Shown: one piece after another, positions 26,048 to 35,241 of the stretch
Numbering within the stretch: the stretch's first letter is position 1
How the letters are laid out: each line of letters begins with the position of its first letter
Source: Thermoactinomyces sp. DSM 45891
GTDB lineage: Bacteria > Bacillota > Bacilli > Thermoactinomycetales > Thermoactinomycetaceae
Reading direction: 5' to 3'
Assembly (NCBI RefSeq): GCF_900119485.1
Contig: NZ_FPJZ01000007.1
Span: 46,086-110,085 of the forward strand
DNA length: 64,000 bases
Made by a program: the position numbers and the translations under genes
The notes under the pieces: model-generated
Database searches by the model: none
Told to the model about the DNA's origin: nothing
Seen by the model: the letters and a program-made list of their open reading frames with translations, nothing else

Positions 26048-27931
26048 TTGAAGCGCGAATCAAAATTTGTGCCCTATATACCTGCTTCGCGGTCTCTGCC
26101 TGAGATCACAATTGTATCCGTTATATTAGGAGTTGTATTGGCAATTGTATTCGGTGCAGCTAACGCATATCTGGGGTTAAAAATAGGACTAACTGTCACT
26201 GCCTCGATTCCTGCGGCCGTGATTTCGATGGCGATCTTAAGAGGAATATTCCGTCGAGAGTCGATTTTAGAAAATAATATTGTTCAAACGATGACCACTG
26301 CGGGTGAGGCAGTGGCAGCTGGAGCGATCTTTACCATCCCAGCCCTGTATCTTATGAAGTTAACCCCTTCGCAGGGAATGGTTGCATTTATCACGTTAAC
26401 AGGGGGATTCTTAGGAGTTTTTATGATGATTCCATTACGTCGACTGTTAATTGTAAATGAACATGAAACACTTCCCTATCCTGAAGGGACTGCATGTGCA
26501 GAAGTGCTAAAGTCTGGCGAACAAGGTGGCAGTAGCGCTGTCTTAATCTTTGCTGGATTTATGATCGGTGGACTTGTAAAGGTATTTGATGGACTTCGCT
26601 GGATCAAAAACTCGGTCGCAACTGCCATTGCTGGGTATAAGGGTGCAACTGTCGGGATGGATATCATGCCCTCTTTATTAGGAGTCGGCTATATTATTGG
26701 ACCCCGAATTGCAGGACAAATGATTGCAGGTGGCTTGTTTGCATCGGTTGTTTTTATCCCGATGATTTCTTTTTTTACAACAGGGAGTCCTACTTCGTTC
26801 TTCCCAGCCATTGAGCCGATTAGTACAATCGATGCTGGTGGGATCTATTCAAATTACATTCGGTATATTGGTGCTGGTGCAGTAGCCACAGGTGGATTAA
26901 TTACCTTGCTTAAGACACTTCCGCTACTCATTAAATCTGTAAGGGATACGATCGTGAGTCTTCGTACTCAGGATCAAGATATAACCTTAGACCGAACGGA
27001 TCGGGATCTTTCATACAAATATATTGGCATTGGTGTACTGGTTTTAATATTGATTATCGCTTTTGCTCCCGTAACCAATGTAGGTGTGTTAGGTGCGATT
27101 GCCATTGCAATCTTTGGATTCTTATTTGTAGCGGTGGCCTCTCGAATTGTTGGGATTGTGGGAAGTTCCTCTATGCCTGTGTCGGGAATGACGATCGCTA
27201 CTTTGTTAATCGTGACCATTTTATACAAAGCTACAGGATTCTCTGGAACAGAAGGTAGTGTAGCGGCATTAGTTGTAGCAGCTATTGTCTGTGTAGCTAT
27301 AGCAGTAGCGGGAGATATCTCACAAGATTTAAAAACGGGCTATCTAGTAGGTGGAACCCCTTGGAAACAACAGCTTGCGATGATGATCGGGGTGCTTGCG
27401 AGTGGATTATTGATTGGATATATATTAACTTTATTTGATTCCACATATGGACTAGGTGGAACCGAGCTACCCGCAGTTAAGGCTGTATTAATGCGTATCA
27501 TCGTAGAAGGAATTATGGGTGGGAACCTACCATGGGACCTTATTTTTATGGGCATTGGCCTAGCGATTACGATCGAATTTTTGGGTTTAAACTCGTTAAC
27601 GGTGGCAGTTGGTTTTTATCTTCCTCTCTCGATTAGTTCCCCGATCATGGTAGGTGGGATCATCCGCTGGTTGTCCGAAGCATTTGTGAAAGATGAAAGG
27701 ATTCGACGCAGACGGGAAGAGGTAGGAACGCTATTTGCTTCAGGTTTAATAGCTGGGGAAGCTTTGATTAGTGTGGTTATCGCATTGTTAATTGTGCCGA
27801 AAGTAATCGATCCTGATAAACCCATTGTGTTCGATAATAACTGGATGCCTATTATTATTTTCTCGCTGTTAGCCATTTCTCTCTTATGGGTAGCTACTCG
27901 ATTTAGTTCTAAAGAGAAGCCTACTGCCTAG
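26048..27931 (+). CDS. OPT-family oligopeptide transporter
   Basis: A 627-residue transporter with about 15 membrane helices. Family features include NAYLGLKIGLTVTASIPAAVIS near the start, ENNIVQTMTTAGEAVAAGAIFTIPAL, and HETLPYPEGTACAEVLKSGE. OPT proteins import peptides or metal-siderophore complexes with protons. TTG start with TAGGAG upstream. It opens a 10-kb block devoted to peptide uptake. A PqqD-like gene follows by 24 bases, a pairing that suggests joint expression. Confidence 0.93.
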   Translation: MKRESKFVPYIPASRSLPEITIVSVILGVVLAIVFGAANAYLGLKIGLTVTASIPAAVISMAILRGIFRRESILENNIVQTMTTAGEAVAAGAIFTIPALYLMKLTPSQGMVAFITLTGGFLGVFMMIPLRRLLIVNEHETLPYPEGTACAEVLKSGEQGGSSAVLIFAGFMIGGLVKVFDGLRWIKNSVATAIAGYKGATVGMDIMPSLLGVGYIIGPRIAGQMIAGGLFASVVFIPMISFFTTGSPTSFFPAIEPISTIDAGGIYSNYIRYIGAGAVATGGLITLLKTLPLLIKSVRDTIVSLRTQDQDITLDRTDRDLSYKYIGIGVLVLILIIAFAPVTNVGVLGAIAIAIFGFLFVAVASRIVGIVGSSSMPVSGMTIATLLIVTILYKATGFSGTEGSVAALVVAAIVCVAIAVAGDISQDLKTGYLVGGTPWKQQLAMMIGVLASGLLIGYILTLFDSTYGLGGTELPAVKAVLMRIIVEGIMGGNLPWDLIFMGIGLAITIEFLGLNSLTVAVGFYLPLSISSPIMVGGIIRWLSEAFVKDERIRRRREEVGTLFASGLIAGEALISVVIALLIVPKVIDPDKPIVFDNNWMPIIIFSLLAISLLWVATRFSSKEKPTA

Positions 27932-27955
27932 CATCCACAGAGATAGGAGTTTACT

Positions 27956-28324
27956 ATGTTACAACGTACTAAGAAGAAACCATCTCCTCCTAACTTACTT
28001 GAGATGAAACCGCTTTTACGGAGTCATTTTCAGATTGAGAAAAACGAAGAAAACCAGAACTTGTGTAAAGTATTATTGCCTAGAATGAGCTGGATCGAGC
28101 GGTTTTCGATTCGCTTTCTAAACCAGCCTTTGATGATCAAAGTGCAGTTAGATTCATTAGGAAGCTTCGTTATCCAAAGATGTGAAGGAGTGCAAACCGT
28201 TCAACAGATCAGCGATGATCTGTTGAATCAATTTGGAGAAGAAGCGGAACCGATTCTCCCGAGGTTGGCTACCTTTCTTGAGATGATAGAAGTGAATGGG
28301 TGGATTCACTTTGTGCAGGATTAG
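27956..28324 (+). CDS. PqqD-family protein
   Basis: A 122-residue protein. The C-terminal 70 residues (IKVQLDSLGSFVIQRCEGVQTVQQISDDLLNQFGEEAEPILPRLATFLEMIEVNGWIHF) have the PqqD winged-helix pattern that binds peptide substrates for radical SAM or other tailoring enzymes. A basic N-terminal extension is extra. There is no radical SAM or RiPP precursor nearby, so a link to peptide uptake through the adjacent OPT transporter is the only context. Role unknown. Confidence 0.75.
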   Translation: MLQRTKKKPSPPNLLEMKPLLRSHFQIEKNEENQNLCKVLLPRMSWIERFSIRFLNQPLMIKVQLDSLGSFVIQRCEGVQTVQQISDDLLNQFGEEAEPILPRLATFLEMIEVNGWIHFVQD

Positions 28325-28342
28325 GCAGGTTTTATTAAATAA

Positions 28343-28383
28343 GAGGCTGTAGTCTTGTCTGAAATGAGACAGCCTACAGCCTC
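28343..28383 (+). terminator. hairpin after the PqqD-like gene
   Basis: GAGGCTGTAG / CTACAGCCTC perfect 10-bp stem with inner TGTCT/AGACA pairing. The following T run is absent, so it may be a weak terminator. Confidence 0.6.
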
Positions 28384-28425
28384 AAGTAATCGATAAACGT
28401 CTAAAAAACGAATAGGTTGATCTAT

Positions 28426-28453
28426 TTCATATTCAAAAAATTTATATTATAAT
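28426..28453 (+). promoter_or_regulatory. candidate sigma A promoter for the membrane-anchored binding protein
   Basis: TTCATA, 16 bases, TATAAT; the perfect -10 overlaps an upstream in-frame ATG (28452), which argues that the true start is the later ATG at 28500. Confidence 0.45.
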
Positions 28454-28499
28454 GAAAAGATATGAGCCATCAATTCCAGACGAAAAGGAGGAAGGCTAC

Positions 28500-30146
28500 A
28501 TGACACGATTTAAGCGGTTTATTCATTACATAACGAAAATAGGTAAATCCATTTCATATAAAGGGTTTGAGCAATTAAAACAAGCTTTCGTCAACAAATG
28601 GAGTGAAAAAGAGCCGAGGGAACACTATTATCAGCTAGGTAAGTTAGCTGTGATTGCGATTGTGATTATTTTGGTTTATACCAGCTTCTTTGCTATGGAA
28701 AAAGGAGCAGATGATTCTTCAGTTCTAGTGGAAGAGTCGCAGATTCCGAATATGTTACGAATCGTGGAGACGGGAGAGGTACGCAATTTAGACAGTGCGT
28801 TAGTAAACGATCAAAGTACCCAAAATGTGTTACATAATCTTATGGAAGGGCTTATGAGATTAGATAAAGATAGCAAACCAACTTACGGTATGGCTGAAAA
28901 AGTGGAAGTGAGTCCAGACTACAAAACCTATGTGTTTACACTTCGAAAGAATGCGAAATGGAGTGATGGTCAACCGGTCACAGCAGAGGATTTTATCTTT
29001 GCTTGGACGAGGGCTGTGGATCCTAAAAGCTCAAAAAATAGTTATCTATTTAAGAATATAAAAGGCTTTAAAGACGGAAAGGTCGAGCAAGGAATTGTGG
29101 CTTCAGACGATAATAAATTGACGATAACGTTGATCAAGCCAGATCCAAATTTTTTATCATTGACGACGAATAGTGCTATGTTTCCACAGCGAAAAGATCT
29201 ATATGAAAAGTATCGCGATGTATTCGGAAGTGACATTAGAACATTGGTTTCTAATGGACCTTTTCAGTTAGAATCTTTTACATTAAACAAATTAGTGGCG
29301 GTGAAAAATAGTAGCTACTGGGATCATCAAACGGTGAAAAGTAACGGTTTTATCATGTTTGTTAGTAAGAATAATAGGGATTCAGATAATAAATATGTAT
29401 CTAACGAAGTGGATCTTATGCAGATGCATAGTAAAATGGACGAAGCGACTATCAAAAGTGACATGGTGACAGTTCCTCGAACCACCATCTACTACCTGTA
29501 TGTAAACCCGAAGCTAGATGGGAATACAAAGAAATATTATGTGTCTGCAGTTGAGAGATTAATGGACTACACTTCGTTAGTAAAGAGTGGGAGTATTATA
29601 CCTGATCTTACTTATCAACGAAGTGATTTGTTAAAAAAAGATGAAAAAGGAAATTTCACTAGTCCAACAAAATCTAATGTAATTACCTGCATTGATCAAC
29701 CAGAGGTGAAGAAAGTTTGTGAAGCGTTCCAAGAAAAAGTGTGCCAAGCTTGCACCACGAATGAAATACAAGCAAAAGACATTCGGGAGCAAATGAAGGG
29801 ACATGGTTTAGATTTAATAGTAAATTTGTGGAAATCATATTATTATGACCCACTCACATTTCTCGATATCTTTACGACCGAAGCTATAGAAAACACAACT
29901 GGATATTCTAACCCAATGTATGATCGATTGGTGGCTCAAGCTCATGAGGAAATCGATCCAGTAAAGAAAGCTAGGTTCATAGCAGAGGCAGAGAATATTT
30001 TAACCTATCAGGATAAAGCAGTGATTCCGCTGTATCAAAGAGTGATCCCTAGACTTCAAAAACCGTATGTACAGGGTATTGTTTATCATCCGTACGGTCC
30101 AGAGTACTCTTTAAAATGGATGCAAATTAATAAGAATCCCAAGTAA
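28500..30146 (+). CDS. membrane-anchored oligopeptide-binding (SBP family 5) protein with a cysteine cluster
   Basis: A 548-residue OppA/DppE-type binding protein. Family features: RIVETGEVRNLDSALVNDQSTQNVLHNLMEGL and VFTLRKNAKWSDGQPVTAEDFIFAWTRA. It has no lipobox. Instead a 45-residue cytoplasmic part precedes one membrane helix (about 49-66), so it is anchored by a bitopic helix. A C-x9-C-x7-C-x2-C set (Cys397, 407, 415, 418) replaces part of the usual lobe, which is unusual for this family. AAAGGAGG lies before the ATG at 28500. It stands alone before the opp operon. Confidence 0.85.
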   Translation: MTRFKRFIHYITKIGKSISYKGFEQLKQAFVNKWSEKEPREHYYQLGKLAVIAIVIILVYTSFFAMEKGADDSSVLVEESQIPNMLRIVETGEVRNLDSALVNDQSTQNVLHNLMEGLMRLDKDSKPTYGMAEKVEVSPDYKTYVFTLRKNAKWSDGQPVTAEDFIFAWTRAVDPKSSKNSYLFKNIKGFKDGKVEQGIVASDDNKLTITLIKPDPNFLSLTTNSAMFPQRKDLYEKYRDVFGSDIRTLVSNGPFQLESFTLNKLVAVKNSSYWDHQTVKSNGFIMFVSKNNRDSDNKYVSNEVDLMQMHSKMDEATIKSDMVTVPRTTIYYLYVNPKLDGNTKKYYVSAVERLMDYTSLVKSGSIIPDLTYQRSDLLKKDEKGNFTSPTKSNVITCIDQPEVKKVCEAFQEKVCQACTTNEIQAKDIREQMKGHGLDLIVNLWKSYYYDPLTFLDIFTTEAIENTTGYSNPMYDRLVAQAHEEIDPVKKARFIAEAENILTYQDKAVIPLYQRVIPRLQKPYVQGIVYHPYGPEYSLKWMQINKNPK

Positions 30147-30465
30147 AATACTATACGAAATATCTCTTTTTTATAAAAATTTCAACTTACCGAAACTACG
30201 AGAATCTAAATAATTAAGTGAAATTTTTTTCTAAAAGATAAGTAAGACCTATTGCAATATAAAAAGAAATCAAATAAAATTTGTTACAATTAGCAGGAGA
30301 TTTAGTGTTAATCTAACGAAATGTTTTTTCCAGATTCGGGTAATCTCCGTATATCATAAGTTTCATATTATTTATCAGAATAGAAATATAGCACTTTATA
30401 TTTTGTTATATCTAATTAATTAGATTACATATTTATTTCTTTCTTTTAGAATTGGAGGGATAGGA
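30147..30465 (+). other. AT-rich intergenic region upstream of the opp operon
   Basis: No gene seen. It is very AT-rich and should hold the opp promoter and controls. A perfect 14-bp palindrome TCTAATTAATTAGA is at 30411-30424, 42 bases before the oppD start. No clear promoter, CodY box or riboswitch could be assigned. Confidence 0.5.
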
Positions 30466-31458
30466 TTGTCGCAGGCTTTGCTTCAAATTGAGAATTTAAA
30501 AACAGTGTTCCAGAATACAAAAAGTGTAGTTACGGTTGTCGACGATATTAGTTTCTCGATGAATAAGGGGGAAACGCTTGCATTAGTAGGAGAATCTGGC
30601 TGTGGAAAGAGTATGACCTCCCTATCCATTATGGGCTTATTGCCAGGTACAGGGAAAGTTGCACAGGGGAAAATCATGTTTGAGGGAAATGATCTGACTA
30701 AAAAGTCAGTTGAAGATATTAGTAAAATTCGTGGAAATAAGATTGCGATGATTTTTCAAGAACCGATGACCTCTCTCAATCCTGTGCTCAAAATCGGGGA
30801 TCAGATGACAGAAGGATTGATCCTCCATCATAAGCTCAGTAAAAAGGAGGCGGAAGCGCGAGCGATTGAGCGATTAAAGCTAGTGGGTTTTGCTCGTGCC
30901 ACAGATATTATGAACGAGTACCCACACCAATTATCTGGTGGTATGCGGCAACGTGTCATGATTGCGATGGCTATGTCCACAGATCCGCAGTTATTGATTG
31001 CAGATGAACCTACTACTGCTCTTGATGTAACGATTCAAGCGCAAGTTCTTGAATTGATGAGAGGTGTAAAAGCAGAATTTGAGACATCGATTTTATTGAT
31101 TACGCATGATCTGGGTGTAGTAGCTGAGATGGCAGATCGTGTAGTGGTTATGTACGCAGGAAAAGTAGTGGAGGAAGCAAGTGTATTTGATGTTTTTGAG
31201 AAATCGTCCCACCCCTACACTGAAGGCCTTTTGAAATCGGTTCCCAATTTGGAAGCAGACCAAACAAGACTTTACTCCATCCGAGGAAACGTGCCTACTC
31301 CAGATGAATTTCCTATCGGTTGTCGTTTTGCGCCCCGCTGTGATAAAGCGATGGATCACTGCTTTGACCATGCACCTGATTTATATCGTGTAGGAGATCA
31401 CCATCAAGTACGATGCTTCTTGTATCATCCAGAGAAGGGGACGTTCAGCCATGAGTAA
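30466..31458 (+). CDS. oppD: oligopeptide ABC transporter ATPase OppD/DppD
   Basis: A 330-residue ABC ATPase. Walker A GESGCGKS, Q-loop IFQEPMTSLNPV, signature QLSGGMRQRVMIA, Walker B LLIADEPTTALD and H-switch ITHD are all intact. The C-terminal PIGCRFAPRC...DHCFDHAPDLY is the Cys-rich oligopeptide-ATPase extension. TTG start behind GGAGGGA. First gene of the order D-F-A-B-C. Confidence 0.94.
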   Translation: MSQALLQIENLKTVFQNTKSVVTVVDDISFSMNKGETLALVGESGCGKSMTSLSIMGLLPGTGKVAQGKIMFEGNDLTKKSVEDISKIRGNKIAMIFQEPMTSLNPVLKIGDQMTEGLILHHKLSKKEAEARAIERLKLVGFARATDIMNEYPHQLSGGMRQRVMIAMAMSTDPQLLIADEPTTALDVTIQAQVLELMRGVKAEFETSILLITHDLGVVAEMADRVVVMYAGKVVEEASVFDVFEKSSHPYTEGLLKSVPNLEADQTRLYSIRGNVPTPDEFPIGCRFAPRCDKAMDHCFDHAPDLYRVGDHHQVRCFLYHPEKGTFSHE

Positions 31459-32419
31459 CCACCTATTAGAAGTAAAGAAATTAAGTAAATATTTCCCTAT
31501 TAAGGGTGGTCTCTTCAAACGTAAAGTGGGTGACGTGAAGGCAGTTGACCAAGTTAGTTTTTATGTAAAAAAAGGTGAGACCTTTGGCCTAGTTGGAGAG
31601 TCTGGTTGTGGTAAATCGACAACTGGGCGGACGCTCCTTCGGTTGATGGAACCAACAGATGGACAGATCCTTTTTAATGGCGTCGATCTTACTACATTAA
31701 AGGGTGAGTCTTTGAGAAAAGCTCGTCGCGATTTACAAATGGTGTTCCAAGATCCATACGCATCCCTAAATCCCCAGATGACAGTAGAGCAGCTAATTGA
31801 GGAGCCTCTCAATATTCATAACATTGGTGAAAAGAAAGATCGTCAGGATCGTGTTCTTCAGATTATGGATACGGTAGGGTTAAATAAAAGCTTTGGCGGC
31901 CGCTATCCACATGAATTTTCAGGTGGTCAAAGACAACGGATCGGGATCGCTAGGGCACTTGCTCTACAGCCCAAGTTAATTGTGGCAGATGAACCTGTCT
32001 CAGCATTAGATGTGTCCATTCAATCGCAAGTTGTAAATTTGATGGAGGATTTGCAACAAGAGTTTGGACTTGCCTATGTTTTCATCGCTCACGATTTAAG
32101 CGTGGTACGTCATATTTCAGATCGTGTGGGAGTAATGTACCTCGGTCGTATGGCAGAGATTGCCCCGAAAGAGGAGCTATATACACAGCCCGCTCACCCG
32201 TATACGCAGGCGCTTCTGTCTGCTGTGCCGATCCCTAATCCACGTCTAAAGCGCGAACGAATTATTTTAGAGGGGGATGTCCCGAGTCCGGCTAATCCGC
32301 CACAAGGATGTGCATTTCATCCACGTTGTCCAAAAGCATTTGATCGTTGTAAGGTGGAGCGTCCAGAGATGATGCATCTTGGCAGTGAACATTATGTAGC
32401 GTGTCACCTCTACGATTAG
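31451..32419 (+). CDS. oppF: oligopeptide ABC transporter ATPase OppF/DppF
   Basis: A 322-residue ABC ATPase, partner of OppD. Walker A GESGCGKS, Q-loop VFQDPYASLNP, signature EFSGGQRQRIGIARAL, Walker B LIVADEPVSALD, then CAFHPRCPKAFDRC at the end. It overlaps oppD by eight bases. The two ATPases form the asymmetric heterodimer that powers import. Confidence 0.94.
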   Translation: MSNHLLEVKKLSKYFPIKGGLFKRKVGDVKAVDQVSFYVKKGETFGLVGESGCGKSTTGRTLLRLMEPTDGQILFNGVDLTTLKGESLRKARRDLQMVFQDPYASLNPQMTVEQLIEEPLNIHNIGEKKDRQDRVLQIMDTVGLNKSFGGRYPHEFSGGQRQRIGIARALALQPKLIVADEPVSALDVSIQSQVVNLMEDLQQEFGLAYVFIAHDLSVVRHISDRVGVMYLGRMAEIAPKEELYTQPAHPYTQALLSAVPIPNPRLKRERIILEGDVPSPANPPQGCAFHPRCPKAFDRCKVERPEMMHLGSEHYVACHLYD

Positions 32420-32447
32420 TAGAACGGAATCTATCAAAGGGGTGATG

Positions 32448-32467
32448 CCTCGAAGGGACTTCGGAGG
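32448..32467 (+). promoter_or_regulatory. hairpin between oppF and oppA
   Basis: CCTCGAAG / CTTCGGAGG (one bulged base) followed by a T-rich tract. It may be a leaky terminator or 5' stabilising hairpin that sets the level of the binding protein against the ATPases. Confidence 0.45.
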
Positions 32468-32511
32468 ATTTTAAATTATTTTTTTCCATATCATTAGGAG
32501 GTTGAAAAAGC

Positions 32512-34185
32512 ATGAAGAAACGTAAAATCGGTATTCTCTCTCTTGCAGTCGTGATGGGTCTCTCCGTTTTCGCAACTGCTTGTGGGAGCAAATCTTCCGG
32601 CGACGGGGCAAAAAAGAAATCCATTACAGCAACGATGAACAGTACATTTGATGGGAAATTTAACCCCGCACTTTATGACAGTGTGTATGATGCCTATATC
32701 CTTGACCAAACATTTGCTTCCTTGTGGAAACAGGATGAAAAACTAGAAACGAGCATTCCTGACTTAGCCGAATCTTGGAAAGAGTCCGAGAAAAAAGATG
32801 GCGTTTCTATCAAATTGCGTCAGAATGCAAAATGGTCAGATGGCAAGCCAATTACAGTGGACGATGTGATCTTTACATGGAAGTTTATCGCCAACAAGGA
32901 ATATAGCGGTTCCCGTTTTGAGTATGTGGAGTCCATCAAGGGTGCAAAAGAGTACCGCGAGGGGAAAGCTCAGGATATCGAAGGAATTAAAAAGGTAGAC
33001 GACTACAACTTAGAAGTTACCTTTGAGAAGAGTGATGCTCGTGATCTTAGCACCAAGGTGTTTAGTACACCTATGCCAAAACACATTTTTGAGAACAAGC
33101 CAGTTAAAACACTTGAGAATGACCCAGCGGTGAAAAAAGCAGAAAATATTGTAACAAGTGGTCCTTTCACTATTAAAGAAATTAAGGCTGGAGAGTTTGT
33201 AGTGCTGGAGAAGAATAAGAATTTCTATGGTGCTGCGGAAGGAAAGCCAAAGTTAGATCAAATCGTCTGGAAAGTGCTTCAGGAAGATGTAGCGATTGGG
33301 GCGCTGAAAGAAGGAAAAGTGGACATGGTTTCGCGGATTAAGCCTGGTAGCTTTGAAACCATCAAAGGTTTTAAGGATGTTGAGCTTGTAGAAGACACCG
33401 ATCTTGGGTATCAATACCTTGGTTTTAGAACAGACCATCCAAAACTCACAGATAAAAGAGTGCGTCGAGCTATTGCATATGCGATCAATCGTGAACAGAT
33501 GGTAACAGGTCTTTTAAAAGGTCATGGTACATTGCTCAGTACTCCAGTTTCTCCTAAGAGTTGGGCTTACAGCAAGGATCTAGATGCTGAGTATTCCTAC
33601 GATCCCGCAAAGGCGAAAGAGCTTCTAGCTGAAGCAGGCTACAAAGATACAAATGGAGATGGATTTGTAGAAGATCCATCGGGTAAGCCATATGTACTCT
33701 CATTAGAATTTCCTAAAGGAAACCAAGTGCGTGAACAATCAGCTAAGTTGATTCGAGAAGATTTAGAAAAGGCCGGTATCAAAATTGATCTTAAGCAACC
33801 GAAAGACTTCGCCGCTCTAGCTGAAGTGGTACAACAAAAAGCAGATAAAACGATGGAAATGTGGTTGATGGGTTGGACAACAGATGTAGATCCAAACCCT
33901 AAAAACATCTATGGCTCTACAGCTGAGTCAAACTACTACCGCTGGAAGAGTCCAGAAAGTGATAAATCAATCGGTGTTTCTATGTACGATCAAAAAGCAT
34001 TTACTAAAGAAGGTCGTAAAGCATTGATTAAGGATTGGACGAAGATCTTCCAACAAGATTCTCCAGTTGTTCTGTTATACTCTCAAAATATTATCGATGC
34101 TTATAACAAGCGTATGACCGGAGTCCAGTACGACTACCGTGGAGCGTTAGGGCATCCAAGTTTCGTGGACTGGGATGTGAAGTAG
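32512..34185 (+). CDS. oppA: oligopeptide-binding lipoprotein OppA/DppE
   Basis: A 557-residue SBP family 5 lipoprotein. A signal peptide ends in a lipobox with Cys24 (FATAC). The mature part starts with KSITATMNSTFDGKFNPALYDSVYDAYI and has the VSIKLRQNAKWSDGKPITVDDVIFTWKF segment. It captures peptides outside and delivers them to OppBC. Strong AGGAGG before the ATG. The order ATPases-binding protein-permeases is less common than A-B-C-D-F. Confidence 0.93.
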   Translation: MKKRKIGILSLAVVMGLSVFATACGSKSSGDGAKKKSITATMNSTFDGKFNPALYDSVYDAYILDQTFASLWKQDEKLETSIPDLAESWKESEKKDGVSIKLRQNAKWSDGKPITVDDVIFTWKFIANKEYSGSRFEYVESIKGAKEYREGKAQDIEGIKKVDDYNLEVTFEKSDARDLSTKVFSTPMPKHIFENKPVKTLENDPAVKKAENIVTSGPFTIKEIKAGEFVVLEKNKNFYGAAEGKPKLDQIVWKVLQEDVAIGALKEGKVDMVSRIKPGSFETIKGFKDVELVEDTDLGYQYLGFRTDHPKLTDKRVRRAIAYAINREQMVTGLLKGHGTLLSTPVSPKSWAYSKDLDAEYSYDPAKAKELLAEAGYKDTNGDGFVEDPSGKPYVLSLEFPKGNQVREQSAKLIREDLEKAGIKIDLKQPKDFAALAEVVQQKADKTMEMWLMGWTTDVDPNPKNIYGSTAESNYYRWKSPESDKSIGVSMYDQKAFTKEGRKALIKDWTKIFQQDSPVVLLYSQNIIDAYNKRMTGVQYDYRGALGHPSFVDWDVK

Positions 34186-34202
34186 TCGATATACAGCTTT
34201 GA

Positions 34203-34243
34203 AATGAAAGACGTGTAGTCTGCACGGCTACACGTCTTTCATT
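34203..34243 (+). terminator. strong hairpin between oppA and oppB
   Basis: A perfect 16-bp stem (AATGAAAGACGTGTAG / CTACACGTCTTTCATT) with a 9-base loop. No long T run, so partial termination or 3' end protection of the oppA message are likely; a common device to make more binding protein than permease. Confidence 0.7.
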
Positions 34244-34266
34244 ATCAGTAGAGAGAGGTGAAGAGC

Positions 34267-35229
34267 TTGGTTAAATATGTTACTCGTCGATTGCTTGTAA
34301 CGATTCCAATGATTGTTCTTATTTCGATCATTCTGTTTACCTTGTTGCAATTAGCACCGGGAGATCCGTTAGCTGGTAAACTAGACCAACACACAGATGC
34401 CAACTATATTGCTAAACTAAAAGAAGATTTCGGGCTTGATAAACCACCTGTGGAACAGTTTTTCTTTTGGGCTAAAAATTTTCTACAAGGGAATTTTGGA
34501 GTCTCATTTGATAAGAAAGTGTTAGTTCAGGATTTACTGAGTGAACGTATAGGGAAAACCGCATTTCTTGGAGTCGTTGCGTTAATTTTTACATATATAA
34601 TTGCGATACCGTTAGGGATCCTTTCAGCCAATAAACCTTATAGCAAATTGGATTATACCCTTACCAGTGCTTCCTTCATCGGGTTTTCGATGCCATCATT
34701 TTTTGCAGGGCTATTATTAATTTATTTATTTGGATTTCAGTTAGGGTGGTTTCCGTACAGTGGTTCGGAGACAGAAGCCTCTGGATATGAGGGTCTAGAA
34801 TATATAATGGATCGATTGCATCACGTTATTTTGCCTGCTATGACGTTAGCGATCATTAATATTGCTCAGTACAATCGTTATGTCAGGGCAAGTGTTCTAG
34901 ATGCGAAAGCACAGGATTATACGAGAACAGCTCGTTCAAAGGGGCTTTCGGAGAGTAAAGTTTTACGGAAGCATGTATTGCGCAATGCATTGATTCCACT
35001 CGTTACCCTATTTGGAATTGATCTGGGCCTCTTGCTAAGTGGTGCGATCATAACAGAGACTATTTTTGGCTTTCCAGGAGTGGGCCAATTATATATACAG
35101 TCCATTACAACTCGGGATTATCCTGTTGTGATGGCGATCACGATGATGACCTCTATGGCGGTTCTCATGGGGAATCTAATTGCAGATATCTTATATGCAT
35201 TTGTGGATCCACGAATTAAATACGATTAG
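34267..35229 (+). CDS. oppB: oligopeptide ABC transporter permease OppB
   Basis: A 320-residue membrane permease with about six helices and the coupling motif RTARSKGLSESKVLRKHVLRNALIPLVT. I prefer the TTG at 34267 because the AGAGAGG site would touch the GTG at 34258; both are in frame. It forms the pore with OppC. Confidence 0.9.
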   Translation: MVKYVTRRLLVTIPMIVLISIILFTLLQLAPGDPLAGKLDQHTDANYIAKLKEDFGLDKPPVEQFFFWAKNFLQGNFGVSFDKKVLVQDLLSERIGKTAFLGVVALIFTYIIAIPLGILSANKPYSKLDYTLTSASFIGFSMPSFFAGLLLIYLFGFQLGWFPYSGSETEASGYEGLEYIMDRLHHVILPAMTLAIINIAQYNRYVRASVLDAKAQDYTRTARSKGLSESKVLRKHVLRNALIPLVTLFGIDLGLLLSGAIITETIFGFPGVGQLYIQSITTRDYPVVMAITMMTSMAVLMGNLIADILYAFVDPRIKYD

Positions 35230-35241
35230 GAGGTGACTCAT

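Noticed and set aside
30147..30465. CodY box before oppD
   Set aside because: Only weak AATTTT-rich stretches; no clear AATTTTCWGAAAATT match.
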